A stretch of DNA of 12,548 nucleotides from an uncultured Bacilli bacterium (GTDB lineage Bacteria; Bacillota_I; Bacilli_A; ML615J-28; CAG-313). The DNA is taken from contig CANQWZ010000035.1 in NCBI GenBank assembly GCA_947627685.1, positions 1 through 12,548 of the forward strand, read 5' to 3'. This document shows, piece after piece, positions 1 through 6,801 of this stretch (positions are counted from its first letter, which is position 1; every line of letters begins with the position of its first letter). Below the pieces are notes generated by a model. It did no database searches. It worked only from the letters and a program-made list of their open reading frames with translations, and had not been told where the DNA came from. A program made the translations under genes and the position numbers.

Positions 1-592
1 CAATTGTGCCATCACAATCATCTATAAAATATATTTCTCCATCATTATAATATATTACATTTGCTCTTTGTAATCCGTAGTCATCTTGATAATTAGCATA
101 AAATTTCCCACATGTAAATATATTAGCACAATCAGAACGTGAATAATTATATATATTAATTGCATTACTATAACTATCTATCTCGGAAGCTATAAAAACA
201 TCCGTTTTTTCTTTATCAGAAATTAATTGATAACTTATATAACCCTTTGAAAAAGTGTAACCTGTTGGGAAATATATTTTTTTAGCATTACTAATGATAA
301 TAGATCCTGTGGCTTTACTATATCCACTATTTAACCCTATACGACCTACTATATAGCCATCAATCATACTTGGAAAAACTAATATTTCCTTTTTTCTTCC
401 TTCATTACTTAAATCAAGAATACTACAATATCCTTCTTTACGTGTGCCACGAAGGGAATAAACAAAATCACCAGATGTTATGGCACCATATTTATTATCA
501 GCACAATTTTTTGCAAAACTGCATCCTGTTAGTAAGAAGCATACAAGGAGAAAAAGATTAAATATTGTTAATATTTTTATTTTTTTTACCAT
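1..592 (-). CDS. Putative surface lipoprotein, BspA-like region, C-terminus beyond window edge
   Basis: The reading frame starts at ATG 592 and runs off the window with 197 codons visible and no stop. GGAGGA at 601-606 lies 8 nt upstream of the start. The N-terminus has a Lys-rich start, a hydrophobic stretch and the lipobox LLTGC (Cys24), so it is predicted to be a diacylated lipoprotein on the outer face of the membrane. A region containing ILVFPSMIDGYIVGRIG resembles the BspA-like leucine-rich LRR_5 repeat. The protein is a paralogue of the neighbour encoded at 613-1392: the signal peptide, the FPS-IDGYIV segment and the last visible residues (VIYYNDGEIYFIDDCDGTI) are nearly identical, while the middle differs. 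By analogy an InlB-type repeat should follow outside the window. The gene sits 20 nt after its paralogue, so it is probably cotranscribed. The function is unknown, with adhesion or host interaction only a guess. Confidence 0.8.
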   Translation of the reverse strand, partial: MVKKIKILTIFNLFLLVCFLLTGCSFAKNCADNKYGAITSGDFVYSLRGTRKEGYCSILDLSNEGRKKEILVFPSMIDGYIVGRIGLNSGYSKATGSIIISNAKKIYFPTGYTFSKGYISYQLISDKEKTDVFIASEIDSYSNAINIYNYSRSDCANIFTCGKFYANYQDDYGLQRANVIYYNDGEIYFIDDCDGTI

Positions 593-612
593 TTTATTTT
601 TCCTCCATTGAA

Positions 613-1392
613 TTATGCTTTTACCCATTTAGCATAAATTCTTGTTTCACTAAATATATAGTTTCCTTCATTATCATATTCTTTTTTTGCTATTATATCC
701 TTATCAAAATCCCATGCATTTATGCCTTCAGCCTCTTTGTACCATCCAATAAAGTTATAACCTTCTTTATATGGAGTTGGTGGTATTACATTTACAATTG
801 TGCCATCACAATCATCTATAAAATATATTTCTCCATCACTATAATATATTACATTTGCTCTTTGGCTTTTTTCATGAACATTGAAATGTAATGTTTCATG
901 ATACAATTGTCCACTTGTAAATATGTTAATATCTTTATCGCAAAACTCATTATATATTCGTTTTTCATATTCTAGAGTTTTAGCATAATCATTACTATAT
1001 CTAGAAGTAATATAGACAGTTGCCACATCTTCATAATTTGGTTCATAAAGAATAGAAACATCATCATATATATTATAGCTAGATGGAAAATATATTTTTT
1101 TAGCATTGGTAATTACTATAGGTTCACTCAATTTAAAATTATGTTTAGAACCTATACAATCTACTATATAACCATCAATTATACTTGGAAAAACTAATAT
1201 TTCCTTTTTTTCACCTTCTATGCTTAGATTTATTATTCTACAACTACCTTTATTACAATTTTTGGTTGAGTAAATAAAATCACCTGAAGTAATAGAATCA
1301 AAAACATCATTATTACATTTTTTACATCCTGTTAATAAGAAACATACCAGTAGAAAAATATTAAATATTGTTAATATTTTTATTTTTTTCAT
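613..1392 (-). CDS. Surface lipoprotein with BspA-like region and C-terminal InlB B-repeat (Flg_new)
   Basis: The product is a complete 259-residue protein. ATG 1392 is preceded by AAGGGAGGG (1401-1409) at 8 nt spacing. The signal peptide ends in lipobox LLTGC (Cys23), which predicts membrane anchoring outside the cell. Residues about 30-120 contain an LRR_5/BspA-like segment (EILVFPSIIDGYIVDCIG, then ITNAKKIYFPSSY). Residues about 200-259 form one Listeria-Bacteroides (InlB B, Flg_new) repeat, with the hallmarks PPTPYKEGYNFIGWYKEA, a WDFDKD segment and final IYAKWVKA. Such repeats are common in surface and adhesin-like proteins of gut Firmicutes and Bacteroidetes. The gene is the first of a tandem pair, with its own predicted promoter at 1435-1463. 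The ligand is unknown. The lipoprotein call and the repeat are solid; any adhesive role is inference. Confidence 0.85.
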   Translation of the reverse strand: MKKIKILTIFNIFLLVCFLLTGCKKCNNDVFDSITSGDFIYSTKNCNKGSCRIINLSIEGEKKEILVFPSIIDGYIVDCIGSKHNFKLSEPIVITNAKKIYFPSSYNIYDDVSILYEPNYEDVATVYITSRYSNDYAKTLEYEKRIYNEFCDKDINIFTSGQLYHETLHFNVHEKSQRANVIYYSDGEIYFIDDCDGTIVNVIPPTPYKEGYNFIGWYKEAEGINAWDFDKDIIAKKEYDNEGNYIFSETRIYAKWVKA

Positions 1393-1434
1393 TTTCTTTT
1401 CCCTCCCTTATATTAACACTACTGTACTATTCTT

Positions 1435-1463
1435 ATTATATAAGTTTTTATTCTAATTTGCAA
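1435..1463 (-). promoter_or_regulatory. Sigma-A-type promoter for the lipoprotein pair
   Basis: On the minus strand a -35 box TTGCAA (1463-1458) and a -10 box TATAAT (1440-1435) are separated by 17 bases. Transcription would start near 1428, giving a leader of about 35 nt before ATG 1392. The match is good at both boxes, but in DNA this AT-rich chance matches are possible. Confidence 0.6.
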
Positions 1464-1491
1464 ATGCTTTAATAATAAATACTTATATATT

Positions 1492-3648
1492 TTACTTGTA
1501 ATAAATTTTATTTTTTCTAATTATAATTGTTTTATGAGTGCTTGTTATATATAAAGTAGTTTTGATATTAGCAACGGTAAGAGAATCGGGGAAAGAAAAT
1601 TGATTACGATAACCATTCATGCAAATAGCAATTTTATTGGTATTAGGTTTATCAAAGCCTATATTCTTTAAAAATTTTTCACTTGTTGAAGTTTTAGAAC
1701 CATGATGTGCTACTTTTAAAATATCTACCATTTGATTATTTAAAGGTAAGGTTTCTTCAACTTTTTTGCTAATATCACCAGTAAATAAATATTTTAACCC
1801 AAAAATATTGGCGTATAGCACTAAACTATTGTCATTAGGATTTTGATAATCTTTAGCAGGTGATAATACTTTGAAATCTATTTTAGCTATACTAATCGTA
1901 TTATTTATTGCAAGAGCAAAACTATTGATATGGGGAGGAATTTTTGTACAAGTTACTTTATCATATTTACCATAATAAATATTTTTAACTTTAAAATTAT
2001 CGATGATTTCTTCTAACATACCATTATGATCACTATCGCCATGACTGATAATAATCATATCCAGTCGTTTAATGCCTTTCTTTTTTAAGAATATTAAAAT
2101 ATCATCATAGCCATTTTCACCAGTATCAATTAGTATATTACAAGTATTAAAATGTTTTCTAATAAGTGTTGCCTCACCCTTTGGTAAATCAAGAAAATAT
2201 ACTTCATTATGAATGTTAAATAAAGCTATATTATTCCAACATCCTAAAATAATGATTAACGCAATGATATATTTAAAGGGTTTTTGTTTTTTGATAAATT
2301 TATCAATTAATATTAGTAAAACAAGATAGTATATCAAAATGAAATAAATGCTAACTTTAGGAAAAGAGATGGTAAAAATACTAAGTCTTGCGAAAAACGA
2401 GGTTAACGTTTTAAACCCTAAATATATATAATAAGCAATTATTTCTATTTTAGGAATAATAATAGTTATTATACAAATAGGAAGTAAGATATAAGTCATA
2501 AATGGTATATATAAAAGATTATAAATAATAGCTAAAAAATTAATATCAGGATTAATGCTTACTATAACAGGTAAACTTATCATAATAGCAAGAAAACTCA
2601 TTTTAATGCTTGCCCACAATTTATTTTTACTAGTTACAAATTTATTGCATATAATAATACCACTAGCAATGAGGTAAGTTAAAATAAAGCTATATTGATA
2701 TATATAAAAAGGGTTTATTAATAAAATAGTAATAATATTAATCATTATTAAATCAATGCTTGATAAGTTGTAATGATATTTTTGATTTATTAGGCTTAAG
2801 ATAAAACTATAGATAACTCTAAAGACTGATATTAATAAACCACTTACCAAATAATAAATAAATAAAGTTATGATCACAATAATATTTTGGGCTTTTTCTT
2901 TTAAAGGTAATTTTTTTAATAGAAAAAGAATGCCCATAATTATGATATTAACATGTAAACCTGATATAACAAAAAGATGACTAATTCCTATACTACTAAT
3001 ACTATCTGATAAGCTATCTTCTAAACTTTCTTTATTGCCAATTGTTAGAGCTTTAATCATACCTAAGGCTTTGCTTTTATAGGTTTTATCAAAGTAATTA
3101 TTAATATAATTATTAATGCTATATATACTAAAGCTTTGATGATCATATTCTAAGGTTTCAATTTGTAATATACCTACAATATTTTGATATTTTAAATAGG
3201 CCTCATAATCAAAACCTCCTTCAAAGTGGCTACTAGATGGCTTGGTAATTTGGCCTTTTAAATTATAAATGCCACCTATTTTTAAACTTTCTTTATTATA
3301 AGCTATAATTTTAACATTTTTTATTTTAAAAGTTATTTGATAAGAAGATTCTTGCTTTTTTATTTTTTCTACTTTAGCAATACCATCATAATAGTTTAAA
3401 TTAGCATATTTATTTTGTATAATAATACGGGTAGAAAAATTAATCATTACGATGGTAATAATTACTACTAAGCTGATAAAAACTTTACTATTTTTTTTAA
3501 AGATAATAACTAAATAGATAATTAAAGGAATAATCAATAAGAAAGCTTTCGTTTTGTTGATGATAAAAATAGTTATTAAGGTAATTACTATTATAAAATA
3601 ATTACCTTTTAATTCATTAAACAGTAATGTATATTTTAATTTCCTCAA
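1492..3648 (-). CDS. comEC: ComEC/Rec2 DNA-uptake channel with C-terminal metallo-beta-lactamase domain
   Basis: ComEC is the integral membrane channel that carries single-stranded DNA into the cell during transformation. From my chosen start the protein has 718 residues. Two or three N-terminal membrane helices are followed by a DUF4131 OB-like region (about 80-170, with GGFDYEAYL). Next comes the multi-helix Competence domain carrying the family signature HLFVISGLHV (about 224-233), then a metallo-beta-lactamase domain from about 485. That domain shows SHGDSDH (about 535-541), a TGD at about 623-625 and the HHGSKTS motif (about 648-654). The usual DVGQGDS is changed to DLPKGEA. Upstream in-frame starts (TTG 3726, ATG 3708) lie inside comEA and would add residues in a foreign frame. 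TTG 3648 has GGAG 9 nt upstream and yields a Lys/Arg-rich N-terminus before the first helix, so I prefer it. It overlaps comEA by 32 nt. No clear terminator follows. Confidence 0.93.
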   Translation of the reverse strand: MRKLKYTLLFNELKGNYFIIVITLITIFIINKTKAFLLIIPLIIYLVIIFKKNSKVFISLVVIITIVMINFSTRIIIQNKYANLNYYDGIAKVEKIKKQESSYQITFKIKNVKIIAYNKESLKIGGIYNLKGQITKPSSSHFEGGFDYEAYLKYQNIVGILQIETLEYDHQSFSIYSINNYINNYFDKTYKSKALGMIKALTIGNKESLEDSLSDSISSIGISHLFVISGLHVNIIIMGILFLLKKLPLKEKAQNIIVIITLFIYYLVSGLLISVFRVIYSFILSLINQKYHYNLSSIDLIMINIITILLINPFYIYQYSFILTYLIASGIIICNKFVTSKNKLWASIKMSFLAIMISLPVIVSINPDINFLAIIYNLLYIPFMTYILLPICIITIIIPKIEIIAYYIYLGFKTLTSFFARLSIFTISFPKVSIYFILIYYLVLLILIDKFIKKQKPFKYIIALIIILGCWNNIALFNIHNEVYFLDLPKGEATLIRKHFNTCNILIDTGENGYDDILIFLKKKGIKRLDMIIISHGDSDHNGMLEEIIDNFKVKNIYYGKYDKVTCTKIPPHINSFALAINNTISIAKIDFKVLSPAKDYQNPNDNSLVLYANIFGLKYLFTGDISKKVEETLPLNNQMVDILKVAHHGSKTSTSEKFLKNIGFDKPNTNKIAICMNGYRNQFSFPDSLTVANIKTTLYITSTHKTIIIRKNKIYYK

Positions 3649-4135
3649 ACAAGCTATCTCCAATGCCTTTAACTTTTTTAATATCTTCGATGCTTGTAAA
3701 TAGGCCATTATTATCACGATATTCAATAATGGCTTGTGCTTTAACTAAACCTATTTTGGGAATTTTCGTTAATTCTTGAGCACTACAAGTATTAATATTA
3801 ATTTTATCATCTGTTTGACTTACGATAATATTAGAAGGTATGTTAATTTTCATGTTACCTGTTATGATAGCAACTAGATTAATATTATCTATATTTGCTA
3901 ATTTAGTAATTCCCCCTGCAAGTTCAATAGCATCATTAATTAATGAACCTATTTTTATTTTATATATTCCCGGATACATCACCTCTCCTCTTATATCTAC
4001 CATGCAATATGCGTTTTCTTCTTCCGTGAAGGAGGGGTCTTTGCTTGTAACAAGCTTAGGGGAACTACTACAAGCATTAAAAATAGGTATAAATAAGAAT
4101 AGACTTAATAAAATTATGCGTTTTATTTTTGACAT
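3617..4135 (-). CDS. comEA: ComEA competence DNA receptor: SLBB domain plus helix-hairpin-helix DNA-binding domain
   Basis: ComEA binds incoming double-stranded DNA at the outer membrane face and passes it to ComEC. The protein has 172 residues from ATG 4135. It carries an N-terminal hydrophobic segment ending in IFNAC (Cys22), an SLBB domain at about 45-100 (VDIRGEVMYPGIY, then AIELAGGI) and the ComEA helix-hairpin-helix pair at about 111-172. That pair begins ININTCSAQEL and includes KIPKIGLVKAQAIIEYR and KVKGIGDSLFEEI. An in-frame ATG at 4153 lies upstream, but the strong AAGGAGG (4150-4144) falls between it and ATG 4135, so 4135 is the start. B. subtilis ComEA is a membrane-anchored protein; here Cys22 suggests possible lipidation, although the lipobox is imperfect. 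comEC follows with overlap, the usual order, but comEB is absent. Confidence 0.93.
   Translation of the reverse strand: MSKIKRIILLSLFLFIPIFNACSSSPKLVTSKDPSFTEEENAYCMVDIRGEVMYPGIYKIKIGSLINDAIELAGGITKLANIDNINLVAIITGNMKINIPSNIIVSQTDDKININTCSAQELTKIPKIGLVKAQAIIEYRDNNGLFTSIEDIKKVKGIGDSLFEEIKIYITV
3658..3661 (-). promoter_or_regulatory. Ribosome binding site deciding the comEC start
   Basis: GGAG (3661-3658) lies 9 nt before TTG 3648, inside the comEA coding sequence. No comparable site precedes TTG 3726 or ATG 3708. Because it sits within the translated end of comEA, translation of the two proteins is probably coupled. Confidence 0.5.
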
Positions 4136-4143
4136 TTTCTTTT

Positions 4144-4150
4144 CCTCCTT
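4144..4150 (-). promoter_or_regulatory. Strong ribosome binding site deciding the comEA start
   Basis: AAGGAGG lies 8 nt upstream of ATG 4135. The alternative ATG at 4153-4151 directly abuts this site and has no Shine-Dalgarno sequence of its own, which rules it out as the main start. Confidence 0.75.
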
Positions 4151-4189
4151 CATCTATATAAATACGCTATTTTTAATAATTTACGTTAA

Positions 4190-4243
4190 AAAATGAACCC
4201 TCCTTGTTAAACTTTTTTCATTTTAACATTTTGGGTTCATTTT
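4190..4243 (-). terminator. Rho-independent terminator of the metal-resistance operon
   Basis: An 11-bp perfect outer stem (AAAATGAACCC at 4190-4200 with GGGTTCATTTT at 4233-4243) is followed on the minus strand by a run of Ts, 20 nt after the ATPase stop codon. The 32-nt loop holds a second perfect 6-bp stem (GTTAAA 4206-4211 with TTTAAC 4222-4227). It separates the metal operon from comEA, so comEA probably has its own promoter, although I see no convincing one in 4136-4189. Confidence 0.75.
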
Positions 4244-4262
4244 ACTTTAAATACCTATATTA

Positions 4263-6116
4263 TTACTTTTTTATTTTCATAGCCCTCATGGCATTTAAGA
4301 TGGCTAAAATGCAAACACCAACATCGGCAAAAATAGCAAGCCAAATATTAGTAATACCAAAAGCACTTAATAATAAAACAATAACTTTAATACCAAGTGA
4401 CATGATGATATTTTCATAAACTATTCGCATTGTTTTTTTAGCAATCTTTTTGGCTTCAATGATACTTGTTAATTTATCATACATAAAAACAACATCACTT
4501 GCTTCAATGGCACTATCACTACCGATATTACCCATTGAAATACCAATATCTGCTAGCATTAAAACAGGAGCATCATTAATACCATCACCAAAATAAGCAA
4601 CAATATCCTTTTTACTTTTGTTTGCAAGTAAAGCCTCAAGCGCTTTAGCTTTACCATCAGGTAATAATTCGGCTTGATATGATGATAAGTTTAGTCTTTT
4701 ACTTACATCTTCAGCAACTTCTTTTTTATCACCAGTTAGCATAATGGTTTGATAATTTTTTTTATTTAATTGGTCAATAACCTCTTTGCTATCTTCTTTT
4801 AACTGATCTTTGATGAGAAAATAACCATAATATTGCTTATTTTTTACAATATAAATTATGGTACCAGCAAAAGAACATTTTTGATATGCGATGTGATACA
4901 TATCTAAAAGTTTATCATTACCAGCTAAAATAAGATCATTATCTTTTTTGGCAATAATACCCTTGCCAGGTATTTCTTCAATTGCAAATTCATCTTTAAG
5001 ATCAAGATCAAGATGGCTTTCTACATACTTAACAATACTTTTGGCGATTGGATGATTACTTTTTGCTTCCGCAATCCAACCAAGTTTTAACATTTCTTCG
5101 GTGTTTTCCCTGCTATAAACATCTTCTACTTCAAAGTTACCTTTCGTTAAGGTGCCAGTTTTGTCAAAAACAAAGATATTAGCTTTAGCTAGTAATTCTA
5201 AATAGTTTGTACCCTTAATTAGAATACCACATTTAGATGCTGCACCAACGCCTGAAAAAAAGCTAAGTGGAACACTGATAACAAGGGCGCAAGGACAACT
5301 TACAACTAAAAACGATAAAGCCCGGTAAATCCATGTTTGATAATCTTTAGTAATTATTGAAGGAACAATAGCAAGTAGCACTGCTAAACCAACAACTATT
5401 GGTGTGTAGTATTTAGCAAAACGGGAAATAAAATTTTCGGTCTTAGTTTTGCGATTTGAAGCATTTTCTACTAAATCTAATATTTTAGCTACCGTAGAAT
5501 CATTATATTCTTTTGTTACTTTAAGATAAATAACTTTACCTATATTAATAGTTCCGGCTAAAACATCATTACCTTCTTCTACAAAAATAGGTACCGCCTC
5601 TCCCGTAAGAGATGATGTATCAAGTTCTGTATTACCTTTGATAATTTTACCATCAAGAGGTATTTTTTCACCTACTTTAACAACTAATGTATCACCAATG
5701 GCAATCATCATAGGATCAGTTACGATTTCTTTACCATCAATGATTTTGGTTGCTGTTTGGGGTTTAATATCCATGAGATTAGTAATATCACGACGCGATT
5801 TTTTTACCGCATACGCTTCAAATAGTTCACCTATTTGATAAAAAAGCATTACAACGATACCTTCTATATGTTCACCGATAACAAAAGCGCCGATGGAAGC
5901 AATAGTCATTAAAAAATTTTCATCTAAAAACTCACCATGAAAAAGATTTCTAAAAGCTTTAAAAATAATTTTATAAGATAAGAAGATATAAACAATAAGA
6001 TACAATATCAAAACGATAATATCATTAAGTTTTAAAAAGTGTTCTAATAAAACGATGATTACTGATAATATGGCTGAAATGATAATTTGTAATAGTTTTT
6101 TAGTACTTGTTTTCAT
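4263..6116 (-). CDS. cadA: Zn2+/Cd2+/Pb2+-exporting P1B-2-type ATPase, lacking the usual N-terminal HMA domain
   Basis: This is a membrane pump that uses ATP to expel divalent soft metals. The 617-residue protein has all core P-type ATPase motifs: the TGE actuator loop at 171-173, the metal-binding CPC in a membrane helix at 274-276, the phosphorylated Asp318 in DKTGT, the P1B nucleotide-binding dipeptide His355-Pro356, and GDGIND at 510-515. Specificity for Zn/Cd/Pb follows from Lys577 (LGIKVIVL) and Asp598 (FADVGVCILAILNAMR). These correspond to the known TM7 Lys and TM8 Asp of ZntA. The protein starts directly at the first membrane helices; the metal-binding HMA domain that usually precedes them is a separate gene ending 1 nt upstream (TAA-G-ATG). 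It is the last gene of the cadC-HMA-cadA operon. Copper specificity is unlikely given the TM7 and TM8 residues. Confidence 0.95.
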   Translation of the reverse strand: MKTSTKKLLQIIISAILSVIIVLLEHFLKLNDIIVLILYLIVYIFLSYKIIFKAFRNLFHGEFLDENFLMTIASIGAFVIGEHIEGIVVMLFYQIGELFEAYAVKKSRRDITNLMDIKPQTATKIIDGKEIVTDPMMIAIGDTLVVKVGEKIPLDGKIIKGNTELDTSSLTGEAVPIFVEEGNDVLAGTINIGKVIYLKVTKEYNDSTVAKILDLVENASNRKTKTENFISRFAKYYTPIVVGLAVLLAIVPSIITKDYQTWIYRALSFLVVSCPCALVISVPLSFFSGVGAASKCGILIKGTNYLELLAKANIFVFDKTGTLTKGNFEVEDVYSRENTEEMLKLGWIAEAKSNHPIAKSIVKYVESHLDLDLKDEFAIEEIPGKGIIAKKDNDLILAGNDKLLDMYHIAYQKCSFAGTIIYIVKNKQYYGYFLIKDQLKEDSKEVIDQLNKKNYQTIMLTGDKKEVAEDVSKRLNLSSYQAELLPDGKAKALEALLANKSKKDIVAYFGDGINDAPVLMLADIGISMGNIGSDSAIEASDVVFMYDKLTSIIEAKKIAKKTMRIVYENIIMSLGIKVIVLLLSAFGITNIWLAIFADVGVCILAILNAMRAMKIKK

Positions 6117-6117
6117 C

Positions 6118-6339
6118 TTACAATCCTATTATTTGGCAATCTGGTTCTAGTTTCTTTTTCGTTTTATTAATTTTTTCAACCACATTATCATAGATATTAT
6201 CATCAATATCAATTATCATTTTTTCATTCATAAAATTAATGCTAACTTCTTTAACACCTTCTATTTTCGCAATGGCGGCCTCTAATTTATTAGCACAATT
6301 AGCACAATCTATATCAATTATTTTAACTACTTTTTTCAT
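6118..6339 (-). CDS. Free-standing heavy-metal-associated (HMA) domain protein
   Basis: The product is a 73-residue cytoplasmic protein consisting of one HMA ferredoxin-like fold. The metal-binding motif is D11-C12-A-N-C15, followed by a helix (KLEAAIAKIEGV) and a beta strand (EVSINFMNEKMIIDI). The leading Asp before CxxC is typical of Zn/Cd/Pb-type HMA domains such as that of ZntA. AAGGAG stands about 8 nt before ATG 6339, and the gene begins 12 nt after the cadC stop. It ends in LEPDCQIIGL, like the end of the N-terminal domain of CadA proteins, after which the pump starts in another frame. It probably delivers metal to the pump or senses it in place of the fused domain. A CopZ-like copper chaperone is the alternative, disfavoured by context. 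Confidence 0.9.
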   Translation of the reverse strand: MKKVVKIIDIDCANCANKLEAAIAKIEGVKEVSINFMNEKMIIDIDDNIYDNVVEKINKTKKKLEPDCQIIGL

Positions 6340-6351
6340 TTTATTTTCTCC

Positions 6352-6708
6352 TTACTCCATAACGTGTTCAATTGCCATGGTATACATTTTTAGAACATGA
6401 TCATCATCTAATGCATAAAAGACTTCTTTACCTATTTTTTTAGATTTGATAAGTTTAGCAAGTTTTAGTACTTTTAATTGATGCGAGATGGCTGATTTAG
6501 TCATATTTAGTATTTTAGCAATATCACATACGCAAAGTTCTTCTTTAACTAGTACCGATAGAATTTTGGTTCTTGTTTCATCACCAAGGACTTTGAATAA
6601 TTCTGTTACTGAAGTAATGTTTTTATCACTAGGCATACTATTTTGTGCGTTGTTAACTTTATCTTGATGAATATAGTTTTTACTACAATCTTTTATATCA
6701 TCATTCAT
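6352..6708 (-). CDS. cadC: ArsR/SmtB-family metal-responsive repressor, CadC type
   Basis: The 118-residue winged-helix dimeric repressor should release DNA when Zn, Cd or Pb binds. The helix-turn-helix region spans about 55-85 (MTKSAISHQLKVLKLAKLI). The alpha3N metal site of CadC is visible as ELCVCDIA (Cys59, Cys61) together with N-terminal Cys8. The alpha5 site of SmtB is also complete: Asp102 and His104, with His115 and Glu118, in the same spacing as in SmtB (LDDDHVLKMYTMAIEHVME). pI258 CadC has two N-terminal ligand cysteines; here only one is present, with His14 nearby. It is the first gene of the operon, with a consensus promoter and a matching palindrome just upstream, so autoregulation is very likely. 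Confidence 0.93.
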   Translation of the reverse strand: MNDDIKDCSKNYIHQDKVNNAQNSMPSDKNITSVTELFKVLGDETRTKILSVLVKEELCVCDIAKILNMTKSAISHQLKVLKLAKLIKSKKIGKEVFYALDDDHVLKMYTMAIEHVME

Positions 6709-6738
6709 TTTTTAATCACCCTTTCTAAAAAACAACAA

Positions 6739-6754
6739 TTGAACAATTATTCAA
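6739..6754 (-). promoter_or_regulatory. ArsR/SmtB-type operator palindrome
   Basis: On the minus strand TTGAATAATTGTTCAA has perfect TTGAA/TTCAA arms around 6 bases, matching the TGAA-N6-TTCA core of SmtB/ZiaR/CadC-type operators. It starts 5 bases downstream of the -10 box, over the expected transcription start, so bound CadC would block initiation. Confidence 0.7.
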
Positions 6755-6759
6755 CTATT

Positions 6760-6788
6760 ATTATAATACATTATATGCAAGTTGTCAA
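6760..6788 (-). promoter_or_regulatory. Consensus sigma-A promoter of the cadC-HMA-cadA operon
   Basis: A perfect -35 TTGACA (6788-6783), a 17-base spacer and a perfect -10 TATAAT (6765-6760) lie on the minus strand. Such a strong promoter fits an operon held off by a repressor. Transcription should begin near 6753, inside the operator. Confidence 0.85.
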
Positions 6789-6801
6789 ATAAATTGACTA
6801 A

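Larger units (their letters stand above)
1..1392. repeat. Tandem gene duplication; near-identical blocks 1-70 and 795-864
   Basis: Bases 1-70 match 795-864 with one difference (T at 45, C at 839), an offset of 794 bases. Further similar blocks lie at about 268-290 versus 1083-1105, 345-410 versus 1155-1215, and 535-592 versus 1340-1392. Between the blocks the sequence is clearly diverged. The pattern is a tandem duplication of one lipoprotein gene in which the ends stay conserved and the centre varies. The second unit is cut by the window edge, so the array may be longer. Confidence 0.8.

Noticed and set aside
565..891. Plus-strand hydrophobic open frame of 108 codons
   Set aside because: It lies opposite the lipoprotein gene pair, whose lipobox, repeat domain and paralogy are clear. 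The Phe/Ile/Tyr-rich composition is what the complement of AT-rich coding DNA gives. The other plus-strand frames opposite comEA, cadA, clpB and the ABC transporter are rejected for the same reason.
3649..3726. Longer comEC start at TTG 3726 or ATG 3708
   Set aside because: The extra residues are a shifted-frame reading of the conserved comEA helix-hairpin-helix region, and no ribosome binding site precedes either start.
4136..4189. Promoter for comEA
   Set aside because: Several AT-rich -10-like words exist, but none has a convincing -35 at 16-18 bases, so none is annotated.
4200..4210. AAGGAGG-like sequence in the terminator loop, possibly preceding a small gene
   Set aside because: The frame after it hits stops at once (TTC ATT TTT TAA) and has no start codon. 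It is part of the terminator loop.
4263..6339. cadA as a frameshifted pseudogene
   Set aside because: The HMA gene and the ATPase are each complete, with their own stop, start and ribosome binding signals, and all catalytic motifs are intact.
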